From Albula goreensis (lineage: Eukaryota > Chordata > Actinopteri > Albuliformes > Albulidae): DNA of 64,000 nt. Made by a program: the position numbers and the translations under genes. Shown piece after piece: positions 14,441-27,147 of this stretch. The notes below the pieces were generated by a model. That model was not told the DNA's origin, made no database searches, and worked only from the letters and a program-made list of their open reading frames with translations. Location of the stretch: positions 30,958,212-31,022,211 of the forward strand of contig CM040746.1 in NCBI GenBank assembly GCA_022829145.1. Reading direction: 5' to 3'. Every line of letters begins with the position of its first letter. Position 1 is the stretch's first letter.

Positions 14441-17400
14441 TAATTACCTAGAGTCTTGTTCTGTTGACATTTACAATGATTAATATTTTCTTGATAGCTC
14501 AGCTGGTCTGTATTTGTGGAGTTCTTTTGAAATAACCATGCCCAAAGTCCAAGCAAAATGGATACCCAATATATTTTTTCTGGTTTACATCACGTTCATT
14601 ATGTCTAATTGTTGTTTTACAAGATTGTGTGTGAAGTTTTATCGTAACTGTGCCGTGTCTTGCCTGTAATACTTTTCCTGTTCTCATAAAAACTCCTCCA
14701 ATTTATCCTCAGATTGTCTTAATTATTGTGCAAAGTACCATGTGTGTTAGGATGAGATATCAGTTGTATGGTGTTGTGTAGTTGTATTAATTCATGGCTT
14801 TGGAATAGATGCCCCAATTCATGGTAGTAGTAGGCTATACTTCTACCATATAGCAATGGAAAGTCTAAATTGTGTACCTCAATTGTCTTGATACTGTTTA
14901 ATGATTATATTTACTTGAGATAATATGTTTAATATTGTTGAATCAAATTACATATTTTAATATGAATTTGGATGAGTATGTAATCAGACAAGAAGAGTCA
15001 TTTATACATGGATTCAATGCAGAAAAACATGTGTATAATGCATTGTTTCAGTTGGTTTTGTATTTCTTGTGGAAGTGGCTGATGTAGTTGGCCTATTTAA
15101 GTGTGAGTTAGCACTTCTTTGAGCTGGGGTGACCTTTCTGATTCCATATTTTGATTGCAAACTTGATATGAAAGAACTTTTTTTTCTGTTGGCAGGAGTT
15201 TGCAGTAATTTGTGCTCCATTATTTGTTGATTGGGCAGAAAAGAACATTATTACCAGGTAATAATGTTATGAAAAAATTAATTTGTTTTTCACAACATGA
15301 AGGCAGCTTGGTATTTCATTATGGCATTATGTTTTGTATGTACTGTACATAAAGGTTCCATGATTTAAACAGTGCTATTCTGTTGATTTTTTTTCCTAGT
15401 GTAGTTTTCTATGTCTGTGTTTGTGTGTGTGAAATCATTTGCTCATTAATACAATATTATATAATGACTCTCTATACAGAAGAGAGAGGTAAATGCATTT
15501 ATAGTTACTAAAAACTTTGGAGCACTTTTGTTGTAATTTGCATCAGGAAACTCAGGCATTTGTTTCTGTTATATATTACTTTTACAATGTACAATTTAAA
15601 AACGGATTCAAATAACTTCACCACAGATGGCCTAATCAGTTCTTGTACCCATTACTCTCCTCGTTTTAAATGTCTACAAGAGGAGACGTGCGTGACCTAT
15701 AACCTACATTCTGCTGTTGATCCAAGTGATCATACTGATGGAGCCATTCTGGAGGCATTGAGCGTAACACTCTTATCAGCATCTGAAGGCTATTTACGGT
15801 CATTACAAATTCACAGGTCTGTGTTGACTGGAGGGTTATCTTCAATGCCATTACCCATGCCAAAGTTTATGGTATCTTCTTAATCATTTCATGTTTCACA
15901 GCACATTTTAGACTGCAGAGATGTGAGCTGAATAGATGCCTCTGACACATTTGACATCTCCGCATGGCCATGCATGATGGTGGGAAGGGTGAGGACTGTC
16001 AGAAAGACTCAGTGTGTGTGGAGAGTTGACCTTTTACGGGCAGCACAGATCCCTCTGGGCCCCTGAGAAACAGGGCCTCCTGGGCACTGGCCAAAGGTTC
16101 CCTTTGATCAGAGAGGGCCACTTTCTGCTGTTTCTCTGCTTGGTAATGTGAAGACACATACTTCCACCACTCTTGTACTAAATATACAATAACCTTACAG
16201 CCAATAAGGTACTACTGTGTGTCAGATTGAGGATCCTTGGGCATGCTTGTGCATTGATTGATTGATCTTTGTTTGAAATACTTCCTGTGCATAATTGCAT
16301 TGATACAGCTGTATAACAATAAGAGAATGGTAACCCATTCACCACATAAAGATTTTACTTTCTGTCAGTTATACATTTGTTCCAGTTGTCAGGCAGCCTA
16401 CACTTAGATCATTTTGATTATCCTTGTGTCTCATAAAAGTCCAAACATTTTGCAAGTTTGCAACAATGCAAACTCAACAATTTCATATAAAATTATGAGT
16501 GGCTAAAATAGGGAATTGAGGAAGATCTGGCTTAGCAAGCATAATTTAATTTCCTTGGATGTATACAGTCAGGATGGAGGCAAAATGTTTGACCTTGGCT
16601 GACGTTCCTTTATATTTAATGTTAGGCAAGTATTATCTTTCTTCTTGCCTTCTTTCTACTGTACATACAAACCACTGCATGACAATACATACAAGATAAC
16701 ATTAATGAAAAGTCAGAATGAAAATGGGGTGAACAAATTTCAGTGAGAACCATCATGGATTCTTTGCAGAATGCACTTTTCCAACAAAGCATAATGAAGG
16801 GTCTCTGAGAAAATTTTACAATATAAATAAACCGTTTTACAACACATGTGGGAGGGCTTCTCTTGCCTTGAACCCTTGCCACCCAGCATGCTGTGATGTT
16901 TTTGTGCTGCGGAGAGACTGTGCCAATGAATGAATTACAACTACAATAAAATCCACTACAACCTTGAAGCAACTTTCACATGGTGCCCATCTGGTTGTGT
17001 GAAGGGCGCAGAGGTATGTCTGCGCTGCCTGGCCTCCCACTTAGGACTGGCTGATTTAAAACATGCAGACGAAGAGCATGGCCACTTCCAGCTCTCCTTT
17101 GTCATGGATCTATCGCCTCTGTAGTCAGATAATTACAAAACAAATGTGAAGTAGCTTTTTCAAAGAGACTAGGGCAGTATTCTACAAAACACAATGTCAT
17201 GGTTTCAGGTGCAAAAAGAAAATCAGTACATTATTTACTTGCTTAGCTGTGTGAATATTGCAGCATACATTTTTCTGCATATTTTAAATCATTACTGCTT
17301 CATACTTCATCCTGCTTGGCGGTAATTCAAGTTCAGCTACCCTGCTCAGTTACTTACATAAGAGTACAGCAGGAGTGCTCCACTGAGGGAACAGAACCAG

Positions 17401-17900
17401 CAATCACTAGGCAAAAGGCCTCGATCCTGCAGCGCTTCACCACCCCTATGCTGTGCTGTCTTATGTTTACATGTGCAGCACTTTTCAGTGCAAACACAAG
17501 CCAAATCAAAAAATGTTTTATTGATCCTATGCCTCAGTATACTGATGTTTATATCAAACAGTTTTTCCTTCAGCTCGCTTGTATGTTATATCCTTTATGT
17601 AAATGTATTCTTTGTTTGGGATTTTTTTTTAAAAAAGTATGAGTAACCTGCAGGGGATACAGCCACCATGGAATGCAGATCATGGTCTTACAATTTAGAA
17701 GGCTAGTGTTCTAAATTCAAGGTTATCACACCAAGTGTATTCTGGGATTCACAGTGCAGTTGAGGACAATCATTCATCACTGCAGGCAGGTCTTTCTATT
17801 GTTTGAACTCTCCTGATGACAGACCTGCTTCTGTGCTCTAATATCCTGTGATTTTCACAGCCAAATGACACACATCCACTGCCCTGCTGACAAACAATTC
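14441..17900. other. Intergenic, no gene recognised
   Basis: AT-rich DNA without a supported coding frame. It contains a 25-base palindrome at 15244-15268. The block 15900-16150 is richer in GC than its surroundings and could be regulatory. Short frames near 16622-17124 on both strands have no family match I recognise. Confidence 0.5.
15244..15268. repeat. Perfect 12-bp palindrome with one-base centre
   Basis: The left arm AACATTATTACC and right arm GGTAATAATGTT are exact reverse complements around one A. The arms contain TAAT homeodomain cores. It is too short for a transposon and may be a dimer binding site or chance. Confidence 0.7.
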
Positions 17901-17952
17901 CATGTCATTTGTCAAGGTTGAATCATAAAGGACAGGGGACAAGATACATACG

Positions 17953-17989
17953 CAAGTCTACACTTACCCTATGCAGTGAAGCATGCAAT
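17953..17989 (-). repeat. Inverted 37-bp match to 19333-19369 (arm 1)
   Basis: The reverse complement of these 37 bases is identical to 19333-19369, about 1.34 kb away. The flanks of the two copies are unrelated. This arm lies in plain intergenic sequence and is the likelier source of the insert described at 19213-19402. Confidence 0.85.
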
Positions 17990-19212
17990 AGGGATGTGGA
18001 CAATAAATATCCAAAAACCATCTCTGTGTCAAAACACATTAAAACGAAATCAATGGGAAGATCTGAGGCCATTGTAAAGGCCTCAAATGGAGTTACCTTA
18101 ACATTTAGGTTTTACAGATAAGGTGCAGTTGCTCTTGTGCTTGATACCTAGGAGAGCTATCCCCAGTCAACTTAACTTCATCAATAAACACATGGTGTAA
18201 ACAAGACCAGAATCCTAATGACTATCCATGCTTTATTTTATTCAAAGTTATAACAAAACTATCTGTGTTCATTACCTTAAAATGATCTACTGAGTATATC
18301 AGCTAACCTGTTTTCATAAGACTGGGTTTACTGAGGAATATCCGTAATTTAGTTGAAAACTCATCAAAAAAATCCATTTTACTGCTAAATATTCATAAAC
18401 ACATCCTCTGTTGCATAACACTATGCTCACCAAGATCACTTAATGAGAATTAAAATCAGTGACATTGAATAGGATTTTTCCATGGTAGCATCCTCAGTTT
18501 TCACATCTATTAGTAGAGGTGCATTAGGACACTGGGGGGCGTTAAATCTCCATTGCATGCTGGTTAGCAGGATTATATTGTAAAAGACTAGAAAATTAAA
18601 AGATGAACAAAAATATTCAAAAAAACAACAAGAAGTTGACATTAACAATAGCTACATTCTTTTGACTATAAATAGAATTTGTAAATACATTTATGAGAGT
18701 GATCATTAAAAGGGCCCTCCACAGGATCAAGTTTGTCCTCATTTCCTTCATTGTTTCTGAGGGATATATCAACAATGTACAAGAGTACTTTGTTTTTCCT
18801 GTTAACCAGTAAAATCAACAACATGGCGCCAAGATAATTTGTTTAATCCATTCAAGCTTTTCAGTCATGACTGGAGAAAGAGGCCTCCTAAAATGTGTGA
18901 GAGCTATCATGTGCTATCAATAACTCACTGATTTGAATAAATCACACAGTGTTTGTGGTGGAGAGCAGAACATGTTAAACACAAAGAGATCACTGACGGC
19001 ACAGGAAAGCTCCGCTCATGGAGGTGCATGAGGTCTCAGCCTCCCGTCACTATTTTTCAGCACTGCAGGCAGCACCAGATTGCAGAAGAAACTGTTTAAT
19101 TTTTCATGCTAATGTCCCAGGCAGAGGCATAATTAGTGTATCTACACAAGGGGCAAAAACTTCATCAGATATTATGAGAATTGACAGATTGCAATGTATT
19201 GTTTATTAGTAA

Positions 19213-19402
19213 AGCAATTATTTCCCTTTATGGCTCACAATCTTAATTATGTTTTTGATTGTATTTGCAGAGAACATATAAGAAAATATAGCAATGGATA
19301 GCAATTATTTCCCTTTATGGCTTACAATCTCAATTGCATGCTTCACTGCATAGGGTAAGTGTAGACTTGGATACAATTGTGATTGTATTTGCAGAGAACA
19401 TA
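19213..19402 (+). repeat. Two-copy tandem duplication (about 87-bp unit) with a templated insert
   Basis: Copy 1 begins at 19213 and copy 2 at 19300. The first 36 bases differ at two sites, and a second shared block of 22 bases, starting GATTGTATTTGCAG, lies at 19257-19278 and 19381-19402. Copy 1 has 8 bases between the blocks and copy 2 has 45. Most of the extra sequence (19333-19369) is an exact inverted copy of 17953-17989. The arrangement suggests duplication with template switching. Confidence 0.8.
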
Positions 19403-20959
19403 CAGGTTATGTTCATAGGTAATGTTAATATTGACCCATGCTATCAGTCATGTCATTATAACATCCTCTTACAACCAAAATTGCATTATTTTCAGGTAAT
19501 TAAAGGCCATTGTGGTTCATATGTTGTCTGTGGGGCAAAGTTGTTCTACAATATATATAACACATTTTTGTTGCTTCTGAGATAAAAAAGAGACTTTAAT
19601 GAGATCATTCCTGACAGAACATTTTCCCTCATTCCCCTTAGTATTCTACCCTTTTTGTCAATCTACCCACAATTCCCTTAACTCTTATTTAACTTCTGAA
19701 TAATATTTGCAAGCAAGTGTTGGAATGTTTTATTTATATATGACTCAAGTATCACAAGGCCAAAGTTTAAATCAGTGAAATACATGGAAAATCCTTTTCA
19801 AAAAAGGAAAAATATGTAACACTTGCTAATAATAATAATAATAAAAAAATACATGTAAAGAAACACCATATTGTGGTTTGATTTAAAAGGCCTCTTCAGA
19901 GTTTGACTTATCTAAAGCTCTAACAGGAGACTGTTTGGCTGCTATGAATTGGCATACCCAATTATTTGGCAGGAATGAAGTACATGTCTTTGAAAGTATG
20001 CTCCTGTTGATACGTAAAAGAGGTCATAATATTTGAGTTTACAAACCAAAGCTTAACTCTTGGCATTACAGTTCAATTTTTTTCAGTTACATAATTTGAC
20101 AGAATTAAACAATCCGTGGATATATGAACACGGTTTATGTTTCACCACTAGTAGAATGACTGTTATGACAGACCTTTTCCTTACTTTTGACATAGACTAA
20201 AATTTGAATGCCAAAGCATTGCATGTTAAATGTGAATTTATTCATAACATTTTTGATAATGAAGGGAGTAGGGTTTAGGATCATGCTATACTATAAAGTG
20301 CTTCCCTATGCATTTCAAGATATTTGTTCCACACACTGAAAGCAGGGACATCACTTTGCTTCCTGAAAGTTATCTCAAAAAGCAAAATACCTGCTTTTAG
20401 AAAGATGACTGATGCTCCATCTCCAAGAATTTGTGAGAAAATCAACTTCCGAGTGTACAAAAATTTCCACTGGTATTATGAATAAATAACACACTAATTT
20501 AAAAAATGCCTGAAAACTACTTAAACATTCTTTACTTTCTGTGGTTTAAATGATTTGTCTTTACAATGTAAAGGCAGAGAAAGGCTGCCACTAAACAAAC
20601 GGTTAAAGACCACACAAGCAGGCGTTGGCCATTCGCAGTTGTGCATGGTGGCCAGCGACAACTCCAGGGTCCGTGTGATTTTGCGCCACCTCGTTACATC
20701 TAACACCCCCGGTGAAATGTGACTTGATTAGAAGTTTCGTGTCAGAGATGAACAGGTGCAAACGCTGCTGGATTAGCGCCCTTGCGTCTCTTGTTTACTT
20801 CCTCTGTTCTAAACCACCTGAGGCGTGCCGAAGATTGCTGAGAAACATATTACCGTGTTTACCTGTTCGCTATAACGAAGTGTTTCGTGGGTTCTTAAAT
20901 GTTGACTGGCTAGCCGACTGTGTGTTTTTTTTTCGGCAGATTTATTACTTTTAGCGAAC

Positions 20960-21290
20960 CAGTACATTTTAAAATGTATGGTTCACCCACTCGTTAACCC
21001 GGCCCCAACTGGCTGTGTGCTAGCTGTGTTTAGCCTTCCAGTTTGGCAGGGGCAAGTGAGACACCTTGCCTGTGATGGATGGTCTCTGCAGTAATTAATG
21101 GGTAGAACGATTCTACGGTGCTGGGCCCTGACCTTCAACTCTTCTCTGCCGTAGCGCGCAGTAATGACAAGAGCCGATAGGAGACTGCGGGGGTGCAGCC
21201 AGCAAGGAGTCTCATTCAGCCAGTGTGGACGTGTTTCATTTCCGCTGGGGCTGCAGATTCTCATACTGGGTTTCACTGGTTTTATTTAGT
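20960..21290. promoter_or_regulatory. Candidate regulatory block
   Basis: GC-richer, non-repetitive sequence between AT-rich flanks, with a TAATTA core near 21092 and several CG pairs. The open frame on the minus strand (20983-21276) has no protein-like features. Enhancer function is inferred from composition and setting only. Confidence 0.25.
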
Positions 21291-23639
21291 GTACTGTTTT
21301 CACGGCCTCAAATTGTGTCTCAAATTGTGCCATGTCATGCTTGAAGTTATAGCCTAAATCACGGCCGAAGTGAAGCGCTAGAAACCTCTACGCAACCTAT
21401 TAGTGTTAACGGCATGCTTACTTGTATGGAAGCACACTTGTTTGCTATGTATGTGACATAATCCGTTCCGCTGCAGGAACGCCGAGGGGCTAGAAAGCTC
21501 AAAACAGCAGCTTCATGAGGTAGCGTGTTTGGGCAAAACAAGCCAAGCTGCAAGGAGCGCAACATGATTTGAATAATCTCTCATTTGTAAACTCATGTAT
21601 ACTTCCAGGCAGGTATCCAAGCGCATGTGACTTTAATCTGTAGCATTTTATTTTGTATTGTATAACAGCGCTGGCTTTTAAAATCTTTTACCAAATTAAG
21701 ATAAATTACAAAAGGATAACCTGGCAGTGCATGTTTTTTGCAAAGTGCTCTGACAAAACATTTATTCGTATTATTCTGTATTTCAGTGCTCTAAAAGCAT
21801 CATAATATGATTTGAGAAGTTCAGGGAGCAGTATGCCCAACAAATCATCCCAACCATTTTAAAATTGACTTTAAGTTGTGTCTCTCCTTTCTTGGTACCC
21901 ACTGCCTTTCAATTTGATTCAGGTAATAGTGGAAACGGTAAAACCCCGATGGCAGCATGTCCTTGCACATCGTTTCGTTTGGAGTCGGTCTATCCATCTC
22001 TCAGCCTGACAAATGCCCCTCTCCACTGAGAGCCTGGCCTGCGCCTTTGCTGTTGTGTTATTGATGGCCAGTGACGGTGCGAGGTGCTTGCAGGGAGACA
22101 GATGCTTGGATGCATAACCCTATTTAGCAGATTAAAATGCATAATTCAGAGGGATGCTGGCGTTTTCGGGTCTGCCACATTATCATCATCTTCTGCTTTT
22201 GCTTTTGCGATGCAAGAGGGGCATCATGGCCAGTTTCAGCAGGGCCTGCACACCGATTGACAAAAATAAGAGACCTACTTTACTATGGGAATGTATCTAA
22301 ACTGTGTCCTAGATGGATTTGGAGATTGGTTAGAGTGGAACGTAAGCCCCAAAGTAAAGTTGTGAGCAACTAAGAAAATTCTGCAGAAACAAGAGAATGA
22401 AGGTCCACTGATGTCTTGTGGTCTTCTCTAAGCTGAACTTTCATAATTTCACACACAAGCTAAAACAAGGCTTTGAAGGCTCTAAGAATATTTCCATTAA
22501 TTTATCATTCTTGCACCGCACTAATAGGGCAAAGGGGTTCTATTCGTTATTTTGCTCATTATATTGATAATTGGTTGAGTTTCACCATCTGTGCTTCATC
22601 ACGTTCACCTCTAACTCATTCATAAGTCAGCGCCATGCTGAATCCCCTGTGCCATTGGTTCTTGGGCAAAAATAAGCAGCACTTTTCCTGTTAGATTTTT
22701 CCGTCTTTTCAGGGGCAGCAATGAAAAGAGGGCACTTTTCACTGAGTAAGTGTTGCTTTAGGGGTCCCTCTGGGGACAGGTGATCACCTGATGTGGAGGG
22801 GCCAGCTTCTCTTGCTGTCTCAGGGGACTCGAGATAATTTGAAAGTAATTGTGGCCGGCGCACAGAGAAGGAGTTGTGGGGACGCTCGTTTGAGCTGTGA
22901 ACAGAGCTCGAGCCTCTCCACAGCACCAGCTCTGATTAGGGCTCAGGACCTTGGGTGGGAGAAGACCTTGAAGAGCTATCACGTAATTAGTGTGCAGCTG
23001 CCAGAGCAGCAAATGAATCTGCTTTTTCTTCCTTCTAATTTGGACAATTACTTAATCTTAGGTCACCTTCAAGGATAGGACTGTCAATTCATCATGATGT
23101 TAGTTTTACTTTACCTCAAGGGTGTGCTTTCACCCTACAGATGTAATTTTATTTTGAGCTTGACTAAAGTCTGATGACTCCCAACTCATCTTGGAATGAT
23201 AATGGAATGATAATGGAAAGGCTGCATAAACCATCAGGTAGAAAAGAAGAGGAAGCAACCCTCAGGTTTGGAGGGTCTTTGTACCATTAACCATTAATGA
23301 CATCAACACATGGTGCAACAGAGCCAAAAATATGGTCTTCAGAATATACTGTTCTCTCATGACTTCTGCTAATTACAGTACCTGGACAAATGCATTTTCG
23401 ATACACCGAAGGGACATTTGTGTGTTTGTCGCCTGGGAGAAATACACACTTCACATGTTAATCAGGGTAGGATGATTAGCACTGCAGAGGCTATTTTTCA
23501 AAGCATGGCAGACTGGAGACGAAATGGAACAAGATGGATGGGGTACATGGCTGTCCAGCCCCATAATTCCTATCAGCTCTGTCCTCCTGTTATTAGCCCT
23601 TACTTGTCGAGATGAATAGTGCGGCACAATCAGATGTAC

Positions 23640-24070
23640 TGCAGTGCCCGTGAGATCCGCACTGAAGTGATGCATCCTCACAGCCTCTCCCCATTATTTA
23701 TTTATTATTTTTGCGTGGCGGAATATTGATAAAAAAGGCTTTTTCAAGCACAATGAGCCTTGGTGAGCACACGTCCGGAGTGTCAGGGTTTATCCGCAAG
23801 CTCATTACTCTTCCGAGCTGGATCCCTGCCATCCGTCTGCAACAGTTCACTGCAGCCACTTATCCGGACGCAGTCCGGGCGCTGCCCCCCTCTTTCAGAT
23901 TCCGGCTCTGCTCCCATTATGATTCCACCGGTAACGCGCCAGTGGGCCCAGCCTTGGCTTAAAAATGGGGTCAGGGAGGGAGGCGGAGTCACTGACCATG
24001 AGCAGGACGATCAATCCCGGCTCCTAGTGGGACAGGGGTGTTAAGGAGCGGGGCGGAACCCGTAATCTGG
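23640..24070. promoter_or_regulatory. Candidate regulatory block
   Basis: CG-containing, GC-rich sequence of about 430 bases in an AT-rich desert, open in more than one frame but with no protein pattern. It has no good splice donor at its edge. It could be a conserved enhancer or an unannotated non-coding promoter. Confidence 0.25.
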
Positions 24071-25814
24071 TGTCAAGGCTGCGAGGAAATGCTGTTTGTG
24101 CTGTCTGCTTTGGTCCAGCAAATTCCTCCCGACATCAGTCTGCAGTTCGCTGCCAAGAGCAGTTTTAAGTGGTGATGGAGGATTGCGGCTTTATGGACCT
24201 TCCAGAATGGGTGAAGCTATCATTGTGCTATCAGTCTCTTCAAATGAATCGAGACTTTTCATAGCTCAGCTTTCCTGTCATCACTCATTCGCATCTTTTT
24301 TTTTTATTAAGAGGCAAAACTGAGAGGGGCGGTGTTGGGTGGTCTATCCACCTAAAAACCACGTGCATGTTGTCAGTGCAGTGATGCGTTTCACAGAATT
24401 CAGTCCATTGCCAGTCTGGTTCCAGCCAGTGGCCCTGCATGGCCATTGCGTCAGCCAGGAAGGGGGTATCTAAGCTGACAGGACACTCCCTGTCTCATAT
24501 CACTGCCATCGGGTACCTGCAGGGTGCTTGAGCCAGCTGCATAAGTAGTGCAGTCCTCTGCTCAACTGCTGCTCTGGCCAGGTGGTGTATGTGAAGTGAT
24601 AGGAAGCTGGCTGGCTACATGTATGTCAAAGAACATGCATTCCAGTCTCCTCAGTGTGTTTAAACACTTCATGGCATATGGAAATAACTTGGTGTTCCAA
24701 TATGGTATAAAAAGAAAAGGAATTTGAGAGTAAAAAGATCTTTAAAAATGAAACATTTAATTGACAGAAATACTTGTGGATAGGGTGAACTGGAAACAGT
24801 GTCTGTATGGCTGCGTACACCTCCTTTGAGCTGTATGTGCACTGTATGACTAATTCAGACTGCCTGAATGTTTCAAAATATGGCATTTCCTTTCTGGTTA
24901 GACTGTGGTTAGATAAGCAAGGTTAACTAATCAGAGTTTCCACCTGATAGAATTTATATGCCACAGTGGTTGAAAAAAAGAAGCAGGTAAAAAAGTAAAA
25001 TCACATAATAAAAGGATGCTAACTTGCATTTATTATTTGCCAAAATTTCGCTCACTGTTTTTTATGGCTGATTCAGACATTAAGTAGTTTTTCAGCAGTT
25101 CTGTCACTTTCTGTTTATTGTGAATGGTTACTGATATTCCCAGTGATTTTCTACCTATCGCTAACAATAATTAGTGTGTATTAGTAATAGATAAAATTAG
25201 GAAATGTAAATACTGTGCTTTGCACAACAGCAGTCAAGTTGCAGTTTCCCAAAATCAGGAATCAGAAGTGCATAAGCAACAGGAATTATTTTTGCATCAT
25301 AAACTAGTAAGCACTGGCTCACATCTGGGGTGTGGTCTCTCATTTATTTATAAGCAAGAGCAAAGATGAAAGGGTGCAGCTAATACTTCCACCCATAGAC
25401 TCTATAGGGTATACAGAACTTGACAAATGGGTGTACTGGATGGTGCCAAAAAACCATATGCAAGTGAATACAATGCAAGTGCATGTTGCACACAAATATG
25501 ACCTCATCAACCCACCACCCACAAACACACACACCCACACACACCACTGAATTGGGTCAGCATAAATGTGGCTTACAGTGCAGTATTATGCCATTTGTGC
25601 AATGGCTATTCTACTTTTTATTAAAGGTGCAAATACAAAAGAGACTGTGGAAATAGAAAAAATAAATACTCAGACATTCCATATTTAATGCAACTTCTGA
25701 TCCAATTAATTTGAACATGACTTTCATTTGAGGACCTTATTCAATGCATAAAAATACTCTTTAGTAAAAATCACTGAATGCAGATTATTTTTGATACAAT
25801 TATGCCAAACTTAA

Positions 25815-25816
<2 letters not shown>

Positions 25817-25889
<73 letters not shown>
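25817..25889. repeat. (CA)n microsatellite, 73 bp
   Basis: Uninterrupted CA dinucleotides. Likely polymorphic, with no coding content; the open frame across it on the minus strand is an artefact of the repeat. Confidence 0.98.
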
Positions 25890-25891
<2 letters not shown>

Positions 25892-27108
25892 CAGCATCTA
25901 TACACATGAGGATATTATTCAAAATATGACTTACTGTTTTGGAGAAAGTGTAGCATTCTGACAGGACAAAGTGAGAAATCTCAACCAAATAAAAACAGGT
26001 GTAGGATAAATACAAAGTACAACTTCATAATTATCACTATGATATAAAAGATTTTAAAAGGCCTACTTATATAACTCAAGCATGAATAAATAAAATTTTA
26101 AACAGATAAAAAATACATAAAGCACACTTGATTGCATTTGCCTTTGTACTGAGTTATGTAATTACTGTGAACAGTACAAATGCTCAATGCTTTGTGTTTC
26201 AGAAAGAGCAAAGGGCATTGGAGAGGTGAAGACTGCTCTCAGAGTGAGATGTCTAATAGAGTAGAGTGACCTTACACGTCTCGTTCGCCTCTTCCCTCAT
26301 TTCAGGTGGGAAGATTTACTCTTGATCTGACTCAAATCCTCTCCTAAGAATCAGGTGAAGGTGGTCCTCTAATCTCCTGTCTCTAATTCTACAAATCTGG
26401 CGAAGAGGATGAATCATAACTTAATGTCACTTTGACTTCTAATCTTTTTTGCACAAGTAGCATCTCTTCAATTAAGTCTCTCTCCAAAATGTCAGACAGT
26501 CAGAGGGACCAGATGCCAAGACTTTTAACATTGATTTTAAAAAGTTTTAGAGAAATTAAAACATCTCACTTTAGCACGACTCCCACATCTCCAGAGCTCT
26601 TAACCAAACCCTGTGACCCTTCACTATAATGATCATTGAACCCACTCATACCCTGCCAGATTTTGCTAATGTATTCGCTGTGAGGAAAATATTAAGAGGA
26701 ACAAATGAGAAAGTCATCATCACAAGCCCATGCTACTTATGGCACGTCGCTATGTGAGACTAATACACAAACACCCACCATCAGCACATCGACTGCAGCT
26801 GGGACTGAACCTTTTCATTCACATGAAGGAAGCAAGACAAGACATCAGTTAAATCAGACAGTCAATTGAGTTTCATTTGACACTTTGCTCTTAAAGTCAA
26901 ATTTAAAATTGTTTCGTTAATCAGATTTGATACAAGCAATTTAATGTGGGAAGGAATGAGAGAAAGCCGAAATGTTGGGACTTCGTACTCCGATTCTGGA
27001 GGGCTACAGAATTGACTGTACCTAGCAGACCCTGTGGACTAGGACTGGACTGGATCCCTGTACTAACTGGATGCATAAGCTAATGTTTCATAACAGCACG
27101 ATATCACA

Positions 27109-27147
27109 TGATAAACAAGCAAACAAACAAACAAACAAACAAACAAA
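27109..27147. repeat. (CAAA)n microsatellite
   Basis: About nine CAAA or CAAG units in a row, followed by CA-rich sequence to about 27200. A simple repeat that creates a spurious open frame on both strands. Confidence 0.9.

Larger units (their letters stand above)
19403..25816. other. Intergenic, AT-rich with two GC-richer candidate regulatory blocks
   Basis: No coding gene is supported. Blocks at about 20960-21290 and 23640-24070 are GC-richer and include motif-dense stretches such as GCAGTAATTAATGGG (homeodomain TAATTA) and CTTGGCTTAAAAATGGGG. Such islands inside AT-rich gene deserts are often conserved enhancers, but conservation cannot be judged from one sequence. Confidence 0.4.

Noticed and set aside
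26960-27070. Possible dispersed repeat with TCTGGAGGGCTACAG
   Set aside because: The phrase resembles a common fish repeat, but only one weak copy is present here and its ends could not be set.
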